DNA of 64,000 nucleotides from Prunella strophiata. Its lineage: Eukaryota; Chordata; Aves; Passeriformes; Prunellidae. The notes under the pieces are model-generated. The model did not search any database. It worked only from the letters and a program-made list of their open reading frames with translations, and was not told the DNA's origin. Made by a program: the position numbers and the translations under genes. Location of the stretch: contig JAZBQD010000034.1 of the NCBI GenBank assembly GCA_036583965.1, forward strand, positions 7,638,540 through 7,702,539, given 5' to 3'. Of this stretch, positions 35,523 to 47,500 are shown one piece after another (positions within the stretch are counted from its first letter, which is position 1; every line of letters starts with the position of its first letter).

Positions 35523-38500
35523 TCTTTCTCCTCTCTCTTTCTCCTCTCTTTCTCCTCTTCTCTCTCTTCTCCTCTGTCTTTCTCTCCTCTGTCTCTCTCG
35601 TCTCTCTCTCCTCTCTCTCCTCTCTCTTCTTCTGTCTCTCATGGGAAGAACAGACTTGGGAAAGGCCCTCTCAGCTGCCAAGGGTGTTGGAGGCTTCTCC
35701 AGGGTGTCCCTGCCTGTGGGTGAATCCCTGGGACAGCCTGGGGCTGTTTGTTTCAGCTCCTTGTTCTGGCCACTGCACTGGGTGGCAAAGCCCCAGTGGA
35801 GATGTGCAGGAAGTGCCTGAGGAAGGATGTCCAGAGCTCACCTGGTCTGACCTCAGGAGCCAACAGAAAGTTGGTTTTAGGCCACTCTGGTAGGGAGCAG
35901 CATCATTTCCAAGCTCTGCTGGCCCCTCCTGGGTAGGTGACAAGTGCTCCCACCCAGCCTGGTGCTCTCAGTGGTACAGTAAAAGATCTGTGTGTCACTT
36001 ATATCCCAGTATTTCCTGCTTTTGCACATTTCCAGGGCCTCTCCTACCAGCTGAGTGAGGAAGTTGCTGCCCATTTCTGAGCAGGAAGGATATATGAGAT
36101 TATTCCACTGATGGGCTACACATCATCAGTGTCTAATGGGCTTCCTTCATGGGCAGGGGTTAAGGGTTATGTAAAGGGGAAATTGAGTTTATCCTGCTCT
36201 ACTGTCTCTTGGAATCATCAGAAAAACAGGGGTGGGATATGGAAAGCCACAGCTGCTTTTCAGCTTCCTGATTCCCTCAGGATATTCAGTGATTCCTCTG
36301 TGTGGGGCAGAGAGGAAGAGACTGGGAAATGAAGCCTTTTAAATCTTTTGTGCACTGACTCATTATCAGCCAGTTTTCCATTTATTTCATTTCCTTTTTC
36401 CTCTCTGGGTAACCTTTATGGTTCCTATTGGTAAGTCAAGGGTCTATGTGATAAATCTTTCTTTGGTCCTGTAACACAATTTACAGTGAATGTCACAGAT
36501 GATGTGGGTGGGAGAAGGGGATGGAGAGTCTTTAGTCTGTGATGCTTTCCCAAGCCTTACAAATGGCTTGTTTAGTTCCACCTCAATAGTTGGAAAGCCA
36601 CTTTTTCCTTCCAAACTGCTGTGTTTACACAATAAACATGTTCTTAGCAAAAGCTCTAGAGGAAGGAGGCTTAAGAGCTCCAGGATTCATCTGGATGGAA
36701 CTCACCAAGAAAAAAAAAATTGGATTTAATTGGTTTTATGAAGTGCCAGGTTTTGACTGCAATATTCCAGAGGCTTGAAATCTCCCATTTCCCACTGGTG
36801 GTGGATATGGAAAGCAGGACTGCCTGCTTGTGTTGTCATGAGTCATGTGTTGGTGGTGTTCAAGAGATGGGGCCACTTCAGGTTTTGATAATAAATTCTG
36901 GCTTTAGGGAGCATTTATGTGACTGAAGAGGCAAGAGTTCACATTCCCCTTCTTACCCTACTTGGATCCTGTTGAGAGGCAATGGAGTGGGACCACAAAT
37001 TGTAGATGGAAATCTCATGTCTAAAGTTTCTTGGGAAAATCAATTCCCTCCACCCCCAGATGCTGTCAGCCTGGCTGGACAGATTTATTGTGATTTGAGG
37101 AAAGGGACAGGGAAAGAGATGTAAGAGACTGCAGGCTCCACTTTTCTTGATCCCATGACTGAAAAATCAATGTCAGTGTTTCTCATGAGAGCTTCATGGA
37201 CCATTTGGCTTTTGTTTTTTGTGAGGAAATAAAAACCATGTCCATCTCCTAGATACACTGCTGGGTGTTTCTAAACTGGCAGCTGTCCATGCAGACTAGC
37301 CCCTCTGTAAAATGAACCCAAACGAGGTTGCTGATGGGACCAAATTATTAAAAGTCCTTCTTGCTCTAATTAGTAAGAACATCAGAGTGCTGCTGGGGCA
37401 CTCTGGGTGCCTGTGGGTGATCTCAGGCTGGTGCAACTGAGTGTGTTCATGGCAGCCCTGAGCTCCTCAAAAAGTGATGTTTTATAGGCAAAACTGCTCC
37501 CATTTATCAGGAAAATAGGGGTGAGGCTCTCTAGAGCAGCTGGGAAGTGTGCACTCCCTCAAGAGGACATTGTCATGCAAGCAGGGCCCCAGCTTTCCTT
37601 CTGCTGTTTTTGGGAGTGTTTGGGTGTGCCCTGCAGCCCCTCTTCCTCCAGCTGCTTCTCTGCTCCTCAGCAGTGGCCAGATGAGCTGAGAGCCACGTCC
37701 TCTCCCTGTCCCCAAGTGCCACAGGGGCAGCTGCCTGCCAAGAGAGCTGGGTTTGCCCCGTGCCCTCAGCCTGCCTCTCCTGCTGAGAACCACCTCAGTT
37801 CATGAGTGCAGTGTGTGCCCCCCTGTCCCAGCAGAGCCAGGCTGCCCTGTGCTGCCAGCTCTGCGTGCAGGGAGCAGCACAGGGAGGAGGTTTTTGTGTC
37901 AAACAATGATATCATTGACAGGCTGGAGCGGGACCAGCACGGCTCCGGGCCGGCCATCAGCAGGAGCCGCTCGCTCGGGCCATCTGTACATGATGGCACC
38001 TGAGCCACTCTCCCTTCCTTTGGCTTCCTCCCTTGCATTCAACCTGGCTCCCAGGGCTTCCCAGGGAGCAAAGCCTGCCAAGAGCAGGCCATCCCACCCT
38101 GAGCTGGGAGGCTGAGCTGGATCTTGGGGATTGACTGATCCTGCCTGAAAGCTGGTCCCCGTTGGAAAGGCGTGAGGCTCCTCCAGAACATCCCAAGTGC
38201 TCGTGTGCAGCTTTCCCTGGCCCCAAACCAGCTGCAGCTGCTATCAGCTTTAGCTAAGGAGAGTGCTCCCATCCCAAACCAGCCTTTTCTCTGACTTCAT
38301 CAATTCTTCATGCTGATAACTCCTCTAGTGAGAGATTCAGTGCTGCCTTTTAGGAAGATGATGTGTGCTAGCGATCTGCCAGCTGCCTGACTGGATGTCA
38401 GAAGCCTTTAAGTGATGTTATTTTGCATCCAGACTTTTGCAGCTTCAGCGTGAGCTGCTGGAGAAGTGGTCACTACAGAGGCATGTAATGTAACTGAGAA

Positions 38501-41500
38501 GAAAGAACCAAATGGTGTCATTTTTTCCAGACTTTCCTTCTCCAGCAAGGAGGTGAACTCTGTGTTATTCTGGAAACTTCCATCAGTGCTTTGCAGGGCT
38601 GAGTTCCCTGGAATCAGCTGTTCAGCCTGGCAGGGATGTTGTCCTGAAATGATGGCAGAGAAGGTTTTGGGGTTGGGTGTTTCTCTGCTGTTTATCAAGC
38701 AACTGGTACACAGGGAAAAGGGAGTCAGTCAAGACTGGCTGATAACTCTGGTGCACTCTTGGTGACAGGAAGGTTTGTTTGCTGTTTATTTACAGTTTGG
38801 TGGAAAGCTTGGTGCTTGCTAAAGAAGTGAGTTGGGCTGGGAATGAAATTTTACAGGCTCAAAATAAGACACCAAGGGTGTTGCAAGATGTTCTGTTGTT
38901 TTTCCTCTTTCCTCACTGCCCTCCCCACCACACTTTGTGCAATCCCCTGTGATAGCCCTTTCTGGCAGTGCTGCAAGAGCCCACAGGTCCCCCTGCATTA
39001 AGGCTGGGAACTGTCTTCAAAATAGGACTGTTTCAAGCTCAGAATAAGAAACTGGACTTTTCTTAGGGACCCTGTGGTGTAGAGTAGGAGTCAACTGGTG
39101 CAGAGAGGCTTGGAAGTTGCAGCATGGAGACAACACAGGCTTTCAGCTGAGCAGCTGCCAAAGTGTCCCTAAAAATTCAGACAAAGCTCCTTAATCCACC
39201 CTAGGAGGGGCTGGAGCCTGAGTGCTCGAGTGGGAAGGGATGTGCACAGCCCTTGTGCTGAGTGGCCTCATCCTGTGCCCTCCCCGGGCAGGAGTCACAG
39301 CCCTGAGGAGCCTCCGGGGGTGCTGAAGGGGAGATCAAGTGGCTATTCATGGCTAATGCTTTCCAAGAATAAAGGAGCAGGAGGAAAACACAAGCGTGCT
39401 TGTTTGGGAATGAAGCAAGCAGGCTGTGCAAAGCCTCAGCTACTGGAAATCCACGGGCTGGTGTCTGGCTGTAATAGCACAGGGCAGATCTCACTGCTTT
39501 ACTGTCTGCCCCTGACACAGACCAGATACCTGCCAGAGCATTGCTCAAGGCAATTTCCTGCGACTTAATGCAATCTGTTGATTAAATATTTGTTTCTTGC
39601 ACCCTTGCTGAGCAAGCTGCTGCAGTCAGAGAGATGAAGGGATTTGTGTTCTGTGGGATGTTGCTTATCTTGGGTTTACAGACCTGGGACAGCTGAACGC
39701 AGCAACCTCACCTTCTGATCACTGACAGCATCTGGTGATAAGAATTAACACATCAGAAAGACACAAAATGAGCTTTTCTGGGTCATGCTGAACTTTAAAA
39801 GTGCAGATAAAAGCTGCTGTTTTCCTGACATCAGATGCTATCAGACACACCAGTGGCACAGTTCTCTGTTGTTAAGCTGTGGGTACTTGTTCAGCTGTCT
39901 GAGCCTGTGGATGCCAGGTGGGTGAAGCACTTTCAAACACTGATAAAAGGTTTTGTTTCCTGTTGTTCTGGTGTAATTTAATTAGATATCACAGGCACCC
40001 AATCCCCTTTTTAAACAGAGATGTTTTCAAGGTTGATAAGATCTGACTGACAGGTACCAAAAGCCAAGATGAAAAAAAGTCTTTGTGTTTGCTTGTGATG
40101 CAGTTTTCTTCATCCAGCTTAAAGAAGTTAGGCAAAGAAAAGAAGAAAAAAAAAAACTTTTCCTACTTTCTAGCAGTTTAATTCTAAAATCTGATGCATG
40201 GCATGCTTTAAAGAGGGATGCAAAGGGACTGAGCTGCAGCTGCATCTGACAACACATTGCCCAGGGTGCATGTGGCATCCTCATGGGTGGCAAATGTGGC
40301 ACTTTGGTGGCCTGACTGCACCGTGGGGTTGCTGCAGGAGTGTTTCATCAATAGGGCATGTTCTGTGATCCTTCTCCAGATTTTTGCAAGACAATCTATT
40401 GTTTTATAAAAATGCTTTAAACCTACATTTTATGGCTGCTGAGATGGACACAGGATATGACCTTCTTGGTTTGGCCCAGATTTTGACTTGCTGTACTTTT
40501 TACATCACTGTTTAGCAAATGCAGATGTTTAAAAAGAAGGAGAAGGCTGTTTCCTCTGGAACAAAATCAAAATGCTTTCTATTCAGTGCACAGGAGCTCC
40601 TTTTATAGACTTTTGGTCTGATCCTGGGTTGGAGACAGGGAGAATATTGTGTACATGGGGATGACATGAACAAATTCAAGTTGGGCAATCAGCATTTTCC
40701 TGTAACAAAGATGTGAACTGGCTTCTGGGCAGCAGTTGAAATGCAGATACAGATTGATTTATGATTGTACTCAGATTTGGGCAGTGGAGACAGTCTGGGT
40801 TTGAGCTGAGGACTCACACCAGCACCCAGATGTGGCTTGTGTTGTGTTTGCTATGTGGGACTCGGTGCTTTGAATTTATATTATTAATTTATTTATATTA
40901 TTTATTAATTATTTTTATATTATTTATTTATATTATTTGGTTTATTATTAATTTATTGTTCTCCAGTATATCTGGGGCATAATTTGCCAGTAGAAAGAAA
41001 ACTCTACACGGAGACTTGTACCCATTAGGGTCAGTGATTTGGTTGAGATGCTGGGTCTTTAAAAGTCCTCATGTAAAAATTGAATTGTTTACTTGCAGCT
41101 GTTGGAATTGGATCTTGGTGCCTAATTGAACTCGGGGACAGGCTCTCTGTTATTGTTTTAATTTAATAAATGGCTGGAAAGAGCACTTAGATGGCTTGTG
41201 GGGCCCTTCCAGGAGCGGATGTGCTCCGTGAGAGGTGCTCAGCTCCTGCCAGGGCAGTGGAGAGATGGAAGTGGCCAGGGCAGCTGTGCTCCCACCTTCT
41301 GACCCTCTGCCATCACACTGTGCTCTGCACAGGTCACACAGCCCATGGGGATGGTCCTGCCATGGATCCCATGGCTCCTGGGCCACCAGGAGCTGCCACT
41401 GCTCCCTGAACGAGTCCTGGCAGGGGGGACACACAGAGCAGAGACTGAGCACAACTGGTGTCCTGTGAATCCCCATCTCTCACCTGCCCTCTCAGGGTGT

Positions 41501-44500
41501 TGCAGGTGGTTTCACACCATGGGTAGAAAACACTGACTGCCCCAAATCCACAGCAGTGGTTCACAGCAGCAGGAATATTTACACTGGCTTCAGAAAGAGC
41601 TGGATCTAGCTGATTTTCCAGCACCCCTAAGAAGCAGAAATCCAGGTCAAAAGAAAGGTCTTACCATCTTGATTTTTAAATTTATCTTTCTTTCACCCCC
41701 TCCACTGTGTCTGCAGAAACCTCTTTGCACCAGGCTACACTGAGACCCACTACAGCCAGACTGGCCAAGCCCAGAGCACCCCCCTGAGCCACACGGTGAG
41801 TGCAGAGATCCTTCCCTCCTCTGCCTGCATGGGACACCAGGCTGGGGCTTGGAGAAGCAGGTGAACCTCTTCCTCTTGAGCCTTTTTTTTTAAGGGCATA
41901 GATCCCCACAGCTCAAAGCTAAAGAGGAGGGCAGTCCAGCTTTCTGATCTGGGAGGTTCCAGTGGGAAAGCTGCTCCATCCCCCAAAAATGGTAAAAACA
42001 TCTTTCTGTTTTGCCTGAGCTCTGTTATAAGAGCCAAGGTCAGCAGCCAGCGTTGCTCCCCTCTCTCTGAGTGCTGGGGAATTGTTTATTCCTCACACTG
42101 CTCACACTCTTGCTTTTAGTCCTGCTACCAAGTTCCCCACACTGGGGACCTTCCCAGCCTTTGGGGAAAACAGCCCCTATAAACCAGTTCCCGTTCAGTA
42201 AAAACCCCATAAATTACTGATCTCACCCAGGCTTGGGGTGAGATCAGTAATTTATGTGCAGCAGCACAAAGATGTGCATTGGTCACAAAGCAAAAATAAG
42301 AGATAAAATCCCCATGAGATCATCTTTCCTACTGCTGCCCCGGGGTGAGGGGAAGGGATGTAATGGACACGTTGGCGTTTCTGCCCCAAAGCCTCCTTGT
42401 CCCTGCAGAGGCTGCCTTTGTGCCACTGCCCACGGTGTCACCCTCTCTGGGGCTGCAGCCACATCCCTTGGGGCCTGACCAGGGCAGCTCCTGTCACAGG
42501 CAGAAAGCTTCGGCTCTGCCCCAGTGCTGCAGCCATCCCAGTCCTTCCCGGGGGGATTCAAAGCTCTCGGTTTTTGCTGGCAGCAAGGAGCTGTTTGATG
42601 CTGTTTGATGCTCTGGCACAGGCAGCCCAAAGGCCAAATTTCGCAGCGGAGTCACGGAGATTTAGCGGTGATAACCAGCTGCCAAAAGCAGCGGAAAGGG
42701 AACAGCACCGGAGCGGCGGCGGCGCTCGCAGGGGCTCGGCCGGTGCCGGCTCCGTGCCGTGCGCCCGCCAGCCCCGCCTGCTCTGCCTTGCAGGAGCACT
42801 GCTTCTACCACGGCACCGTGCGCGGCTGGCAGCGCTCCAGCGTCACCCTCAGCACCTGCCGAGGGCTGCGGTGAGTGCCGGGGGATGCTGGAACCTGGGA
42901 ATGCCCTGGAATGCCCTGGGAATGCCTCCAGGAATGCCCCGGGAATGCCCCGGGAATGCCCTGGGAATGCCCCTGCCCAATGTCACCCTGATTTTTTAAG
43001 CCTTCTGATAGTTACATTCTTGTGCAGAACTTTCTCGCACGCTTTTTGTAAATAACTTATTGTTTTGTCTTCCTCTATGGGGGAAGAGCAACCTTGATGG
43101 ACTGTTGGGTTGTCCAGTGGCATTGAGGAGGTGGCACTGTCACCCTCCAACTGACACTGGGATTTCAGAAAACTATAAATGGAGTCAGAATTCAATAAAC
43201 TCTCTCTTTTTACTCTCTCACACCTTGCAAAGAGCTGCTGTCTGCGTTGTGTTGTTTGTACTCTACAGCGACAGCCCAGCTCTGCTCCCAGCAGCCTGAT
43301 TCTCTCTTAGTGGAAGAACCAGCTCTCAAAGGTCACCCAACCTCGGTATAAAAAAGGGAATGTTGGGGAAAATTCAGAAATTGAGAAATTAGTAGCCTCC
43401 TAAGCATCTTCAGGGCCCTTACCCTGTGTGCTGCCAGTGTGGACTGGTGCAATGACTGAGTTTGGATCCACTGCAGCAAAAGACTCTTGTTGGTGGCTCA
43501 GGGCTGCATCTGTCACAGGCAGGGACAGGACTCATCCACGTCCAGCCCAGTGCTCTACACTTGTGCAGGAACCTTCTCCCACTCTCTCACAGCTGGCAAT
43601 TTTCAAGTGTTCAAGTCTGAGCTCCCTCCTGGGTTATGAGCCCTGCTTTCTGCTTTCTCCCCAGGTGGTGCCAGGGCTGTGTGTGTGTGAAACCTTTATT
43701 TTGGGAGTAATGGAGCCTTTGGCTGGAAAAGGGGGTCTGTATCCTCAGCCAGGAGTAAATGAAGCAGTTTGTTGTGACCAAGGAGCTGCATTCATTTACA
43801 CCAGCTCAGAGTTTGTTTCCAAAACATCACACGGGCTTTATTGACATTAGTGGTCATCTGCTCTGGAGCCTGGCTGGAAGCTGTGCTGATGGGACTGGCT
43901 CCAGCCAGGAAACAGCCCCTGCCAAAGCAAACCTGAGACATCTCAGTGAGTGTAGCACAGGCCAAAGGGCCCAGTGAGATAAACAGATCAGTGCAGCCAC
44001 CTGTGGCTTGCAATAAATACTCCAAAAGCAAAAGCAGTCGCAGGTGTGCCGTGCTCCTGTCAGCTTGTGTTTTCCTAGGCTCTGCTTTCCAGAGGGACAG
44101 GGATGCTCAGGGTGCCTGTGCAGAGGCTTCCTGCACCCCTGAGCTATCAGTGTCTGCTGGAACCTCCTTGATATCTTTTTCTAACTGCTGGGGCAGGCAC
44201 AGGAGCTGAGCACACGTGGCTGTTCTCACTCTGAGCTGTGGGTGATGCTTATCAAGCCACACATCTTCTAGAGGGCATCACACACAGATTTCCAGCTCTC
44301 CTGGCTGTAAGATGCTCATTGGGAAATCTAGAACCATCTGGGTATGTGCATGACCCAGAGAGAACTCTGCTTTTCCTGTTGACAAACCAAGCCTTCACAT
44401 TTTTCAGGTTAGGTCTGTTAAAGGCAAATTTCTTCTAGCAGTAGAAAAGCTTCCACTGCCCCTAAAGAAAAAGCTGTAAGTTAAACTTCTCAGGCTGCAG

Positions 44501-47500
44501 CACATGCTCCAATAGCCTCTCAGTGTCTGAGGCCCATGGAATGGATTTTCATGTATGGAAGGTCAGGGATTTCCCCCTCTGAACTCAAAATATTCCCACC
44601 CTTTTTATTAATGAACTGCCTGGCCTGGTAAGGATAATGTCTTGCCAGAGTCAGATGGGAGCTCAGCAGCAGCAGAAGGATTTGTCTGCAGTTGCTGTGA
44701 TAGTAATCAACTTTCCCTTTTATTGCTTCCCGTTTCAACAGAGGACTTATCATATTGAGCAGCAATTCCAGCTATATCTTGGAGCCAGCCCCTGACAGCC
44801 CAAACCAGCACTTGATTTACAGGGTGGACAACCTGAGGTTGCAGGGAGGAGCTTGTGGCTACCAGGGCACTGGGGATGCAGCTGAAGATTGGCTCAGGAG
44901 CTTCACAACTGGGATGAAATCACCAGGCCAGAGGGTGAGCAGGGCTCAGCCTGAGTCCATGCATGATGCTCCAAATATCCCACCTGTTCCCAGCCCTGCT
45001 GTCCCCTAGGAGCAGAGCTGAGAAAGTGAAATGAAGAGTATTTAGGAGGGTTTTCAGCAAGCTGGTTGTGAAAGAGTGGCTCCAGCAGGGAAGTAAATGA
45101 GTGTTGGGGACTGTGGTGGACTGTAGCTGTTCCTGCATCCCATACAGAAACAAAATATGGGGCTGAGGACAGGCTTGTGGGCACTTGCTGTAGCTATACA
45201 GACCTTGCTTACCCTAAATCAATCACATTTGGAGGTCCCTGTGCATGATGGGGTGGGGTGAATGGCCAGTGAGAAATAAACTGGGAAAAATGACCTCTGC
45301 ATATATTTTGTGAAGAGTTTCTTGGGGAATATTGGGGGAGTAACCCAATAACCCAGTGTTGCTGCTGCTGCAGGTGAAACGGGACACTCTGCAGGCTACA
45401 AAGTATGTGGAGCTCCTGCTTGTGGCTGATTATGCAGAGGTAAGAAATGGGATTTTTATACCCAAGGAGCACTGGGCACCTGCAGCATCCCCTGGGGCAG
45501 GGAGGGCTGCTGGGGCTCAGCAGATTTTCTCTTGCAATCCCAATGGTTCTCAGTGGCCAGGGAGAGCTGTCTTGTCTTGGTCACTTTTGTCCTGGCAGCC
45601 ACATTGGCCCAGGGAGAGATGCAGGTTTGGAGGAGGGCTGAGGGTCAGTTCTGGTCTCCCAGGGTAGCAGTGGTCAGTCCTAGGTTATGGCTGGGAGAGC
45701 CTGCCTTCAGAATAGGGAAATTTGGGGGTTTCCAGGAGTGATGTGCTTCTAACTGCAGTACACTTAATCTCTGGAGAAGATAACTGTGACTATGCTCTGC
45801 TCTGAGCTGCTAGCAGATATATAGACATTTTTATATATAAAAATATAAAGATATATATTATTTATATAAAGATATATAAATAGACATTTATTCTGTGATC
45901 TCCAGATCACAGAATGGGTCTGGGAGAAGCAGAGTGAAGTCAGCAATCCCTCCCCCATCCCCAGCCTGGACAGGCCAGACACACTGACAGTGCAAACCAC
46001 ACAGTGTTTTACTGATTGTTTAATCTCCAGCACAGACGGGAGCCAGGCTGGTCCTATCCATAATTTACAACTTGAAACTGCCAGTAGGGGAAAACCACAC
46101 AGTGCTCTGGGCTATAATTTACTCTGAACAAAGCTAAAGAGGCAGAACCTATTTTGGTTTCTCTGTTAGGCAGCAGAACACCAGGGAAACTGAGAAAACA
46201 CATAATACCCAGGAACTGCCATATGTTGTTCACCATTTGATCAGAGAAACTGGGACAGAGGCTCACTTTGTTGTTGTTAACTGCCCTTTCTTTGCTAGGT
46301 CCCTCACTAGAAGAGAAATCCAGGGTTTTGTCATCTGTTAAACAAAAATCTGAACATTTTGCCACTTTAACTCTTTGAACCAAACAGTTTGCTAAAATTA
46401 ACTCATTCATTTAAATGAATGAGTAATAAACTCATTCATTTATACCAGGTGGTTTAAACAGGCCAGTTGGTTGGATGAGTGAGATGTGATGAGAGCTCCA
46501 GCAGCCTTGACCTCAGGCATGAAGTCCTGTTATCACACATTTTACCTGGCACATTTGCCAGTTCTTTGTCAGCCCCTGGCTCTGGGGGCACTGATAAATT
46601 TGGGTGTGCCACCACTTGAGTAGCACCACTGCCATGGTGTGCTGGGGATAAATTCTGAATATACCTGTACAGGTGGGCCTAAAGTCAGATGTGCAGTGCA
46701 GGGAGACTTCACTTCATAGTTACCTTCTTATTTCCAGAATCATGTGGCTCCTTTTAACACATTTCAGCTCTTTGTAGTTGCCTTTGTGCTGCCTGACATG
46801 TTCACTTTGTTCAGTTTCAGAAACATCATTTCAGCATCGAAGCAACAAGGCAGAAATTAGTGGAGGCTGCTAATTACGTAGATAAGGTGAGACTGTGTGT
46901 GTGAAAGGAGGAAAGCAAGGCCCAGATAATAAAATATGAGAATTAATTGGACCAGGGGAAGGCTGGCTTTTGGGAGAGAGAATAATTTTTGGGACTTCTC
47001 CCCAGGGTCTTGGGGAGAGCATCTGCCAAACAATTGTGTTGTTGCAAATCCAGAACAGGGTGGGGGAGATCTCCATTCCTTGGAGCCAGCATGAGCACCT
47101 TGTGTTTTACTGCATCTCTGTAAAACTGTTACCTAACTAATGCCTTTTGAAAAGGGACTGAGGTACTCACTTGAAATGGTAGAAACTCTGGGAAGTAGAG
47201 CTGGAAGGAGCTTTCAGAAGTCATCCCTGCAGTGGTATCTAGTGCTGCTGAAATAAAACTTCCTTACTTTTCAGATCTGCTCCCCTTAAACTCCTTCCAC
47301 CACTCCCTTCACCCTGCTACTCATGAATGCTTCTCCTGTTTGTACTTGACATGGCAGAAGATTATTTCCTTACTCTTTACAGGAATTTTGACATATTAGA
47401 AGATGAAATATAATGTCAGTCTTCAGTCTTTGTTTCTTCAGATTATGTCTTTGCCAGTCATTCCAAAATGAAAGCTCAATATCTCTGTTTCAGTTGAGTT

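Larger units (their letters stand above)
32052..41716 (+). other. ADAM19 intron 3 (largest intron)
   Basis: A 9.7-kb intron from GTAAGT to a TCTGCAG acceptor. It carries a long pyrimidine tract at 35469-35640, a T-run near 33017-33048 and an AT-rich block at 40879-40962. Open frames inside are short or low-complexity. I recognise no nested gene or RNA. Confidence 0.85.

Noticed and set aside
35292..35893. Ser/Leu-rich (183 and 158 codons) and Arg/Glu-rich (129 codons) frames
   Set aside because: They are produced by the polypyrimidine tract, which lacks stop codons in several frames. They have no exon structure or homology.
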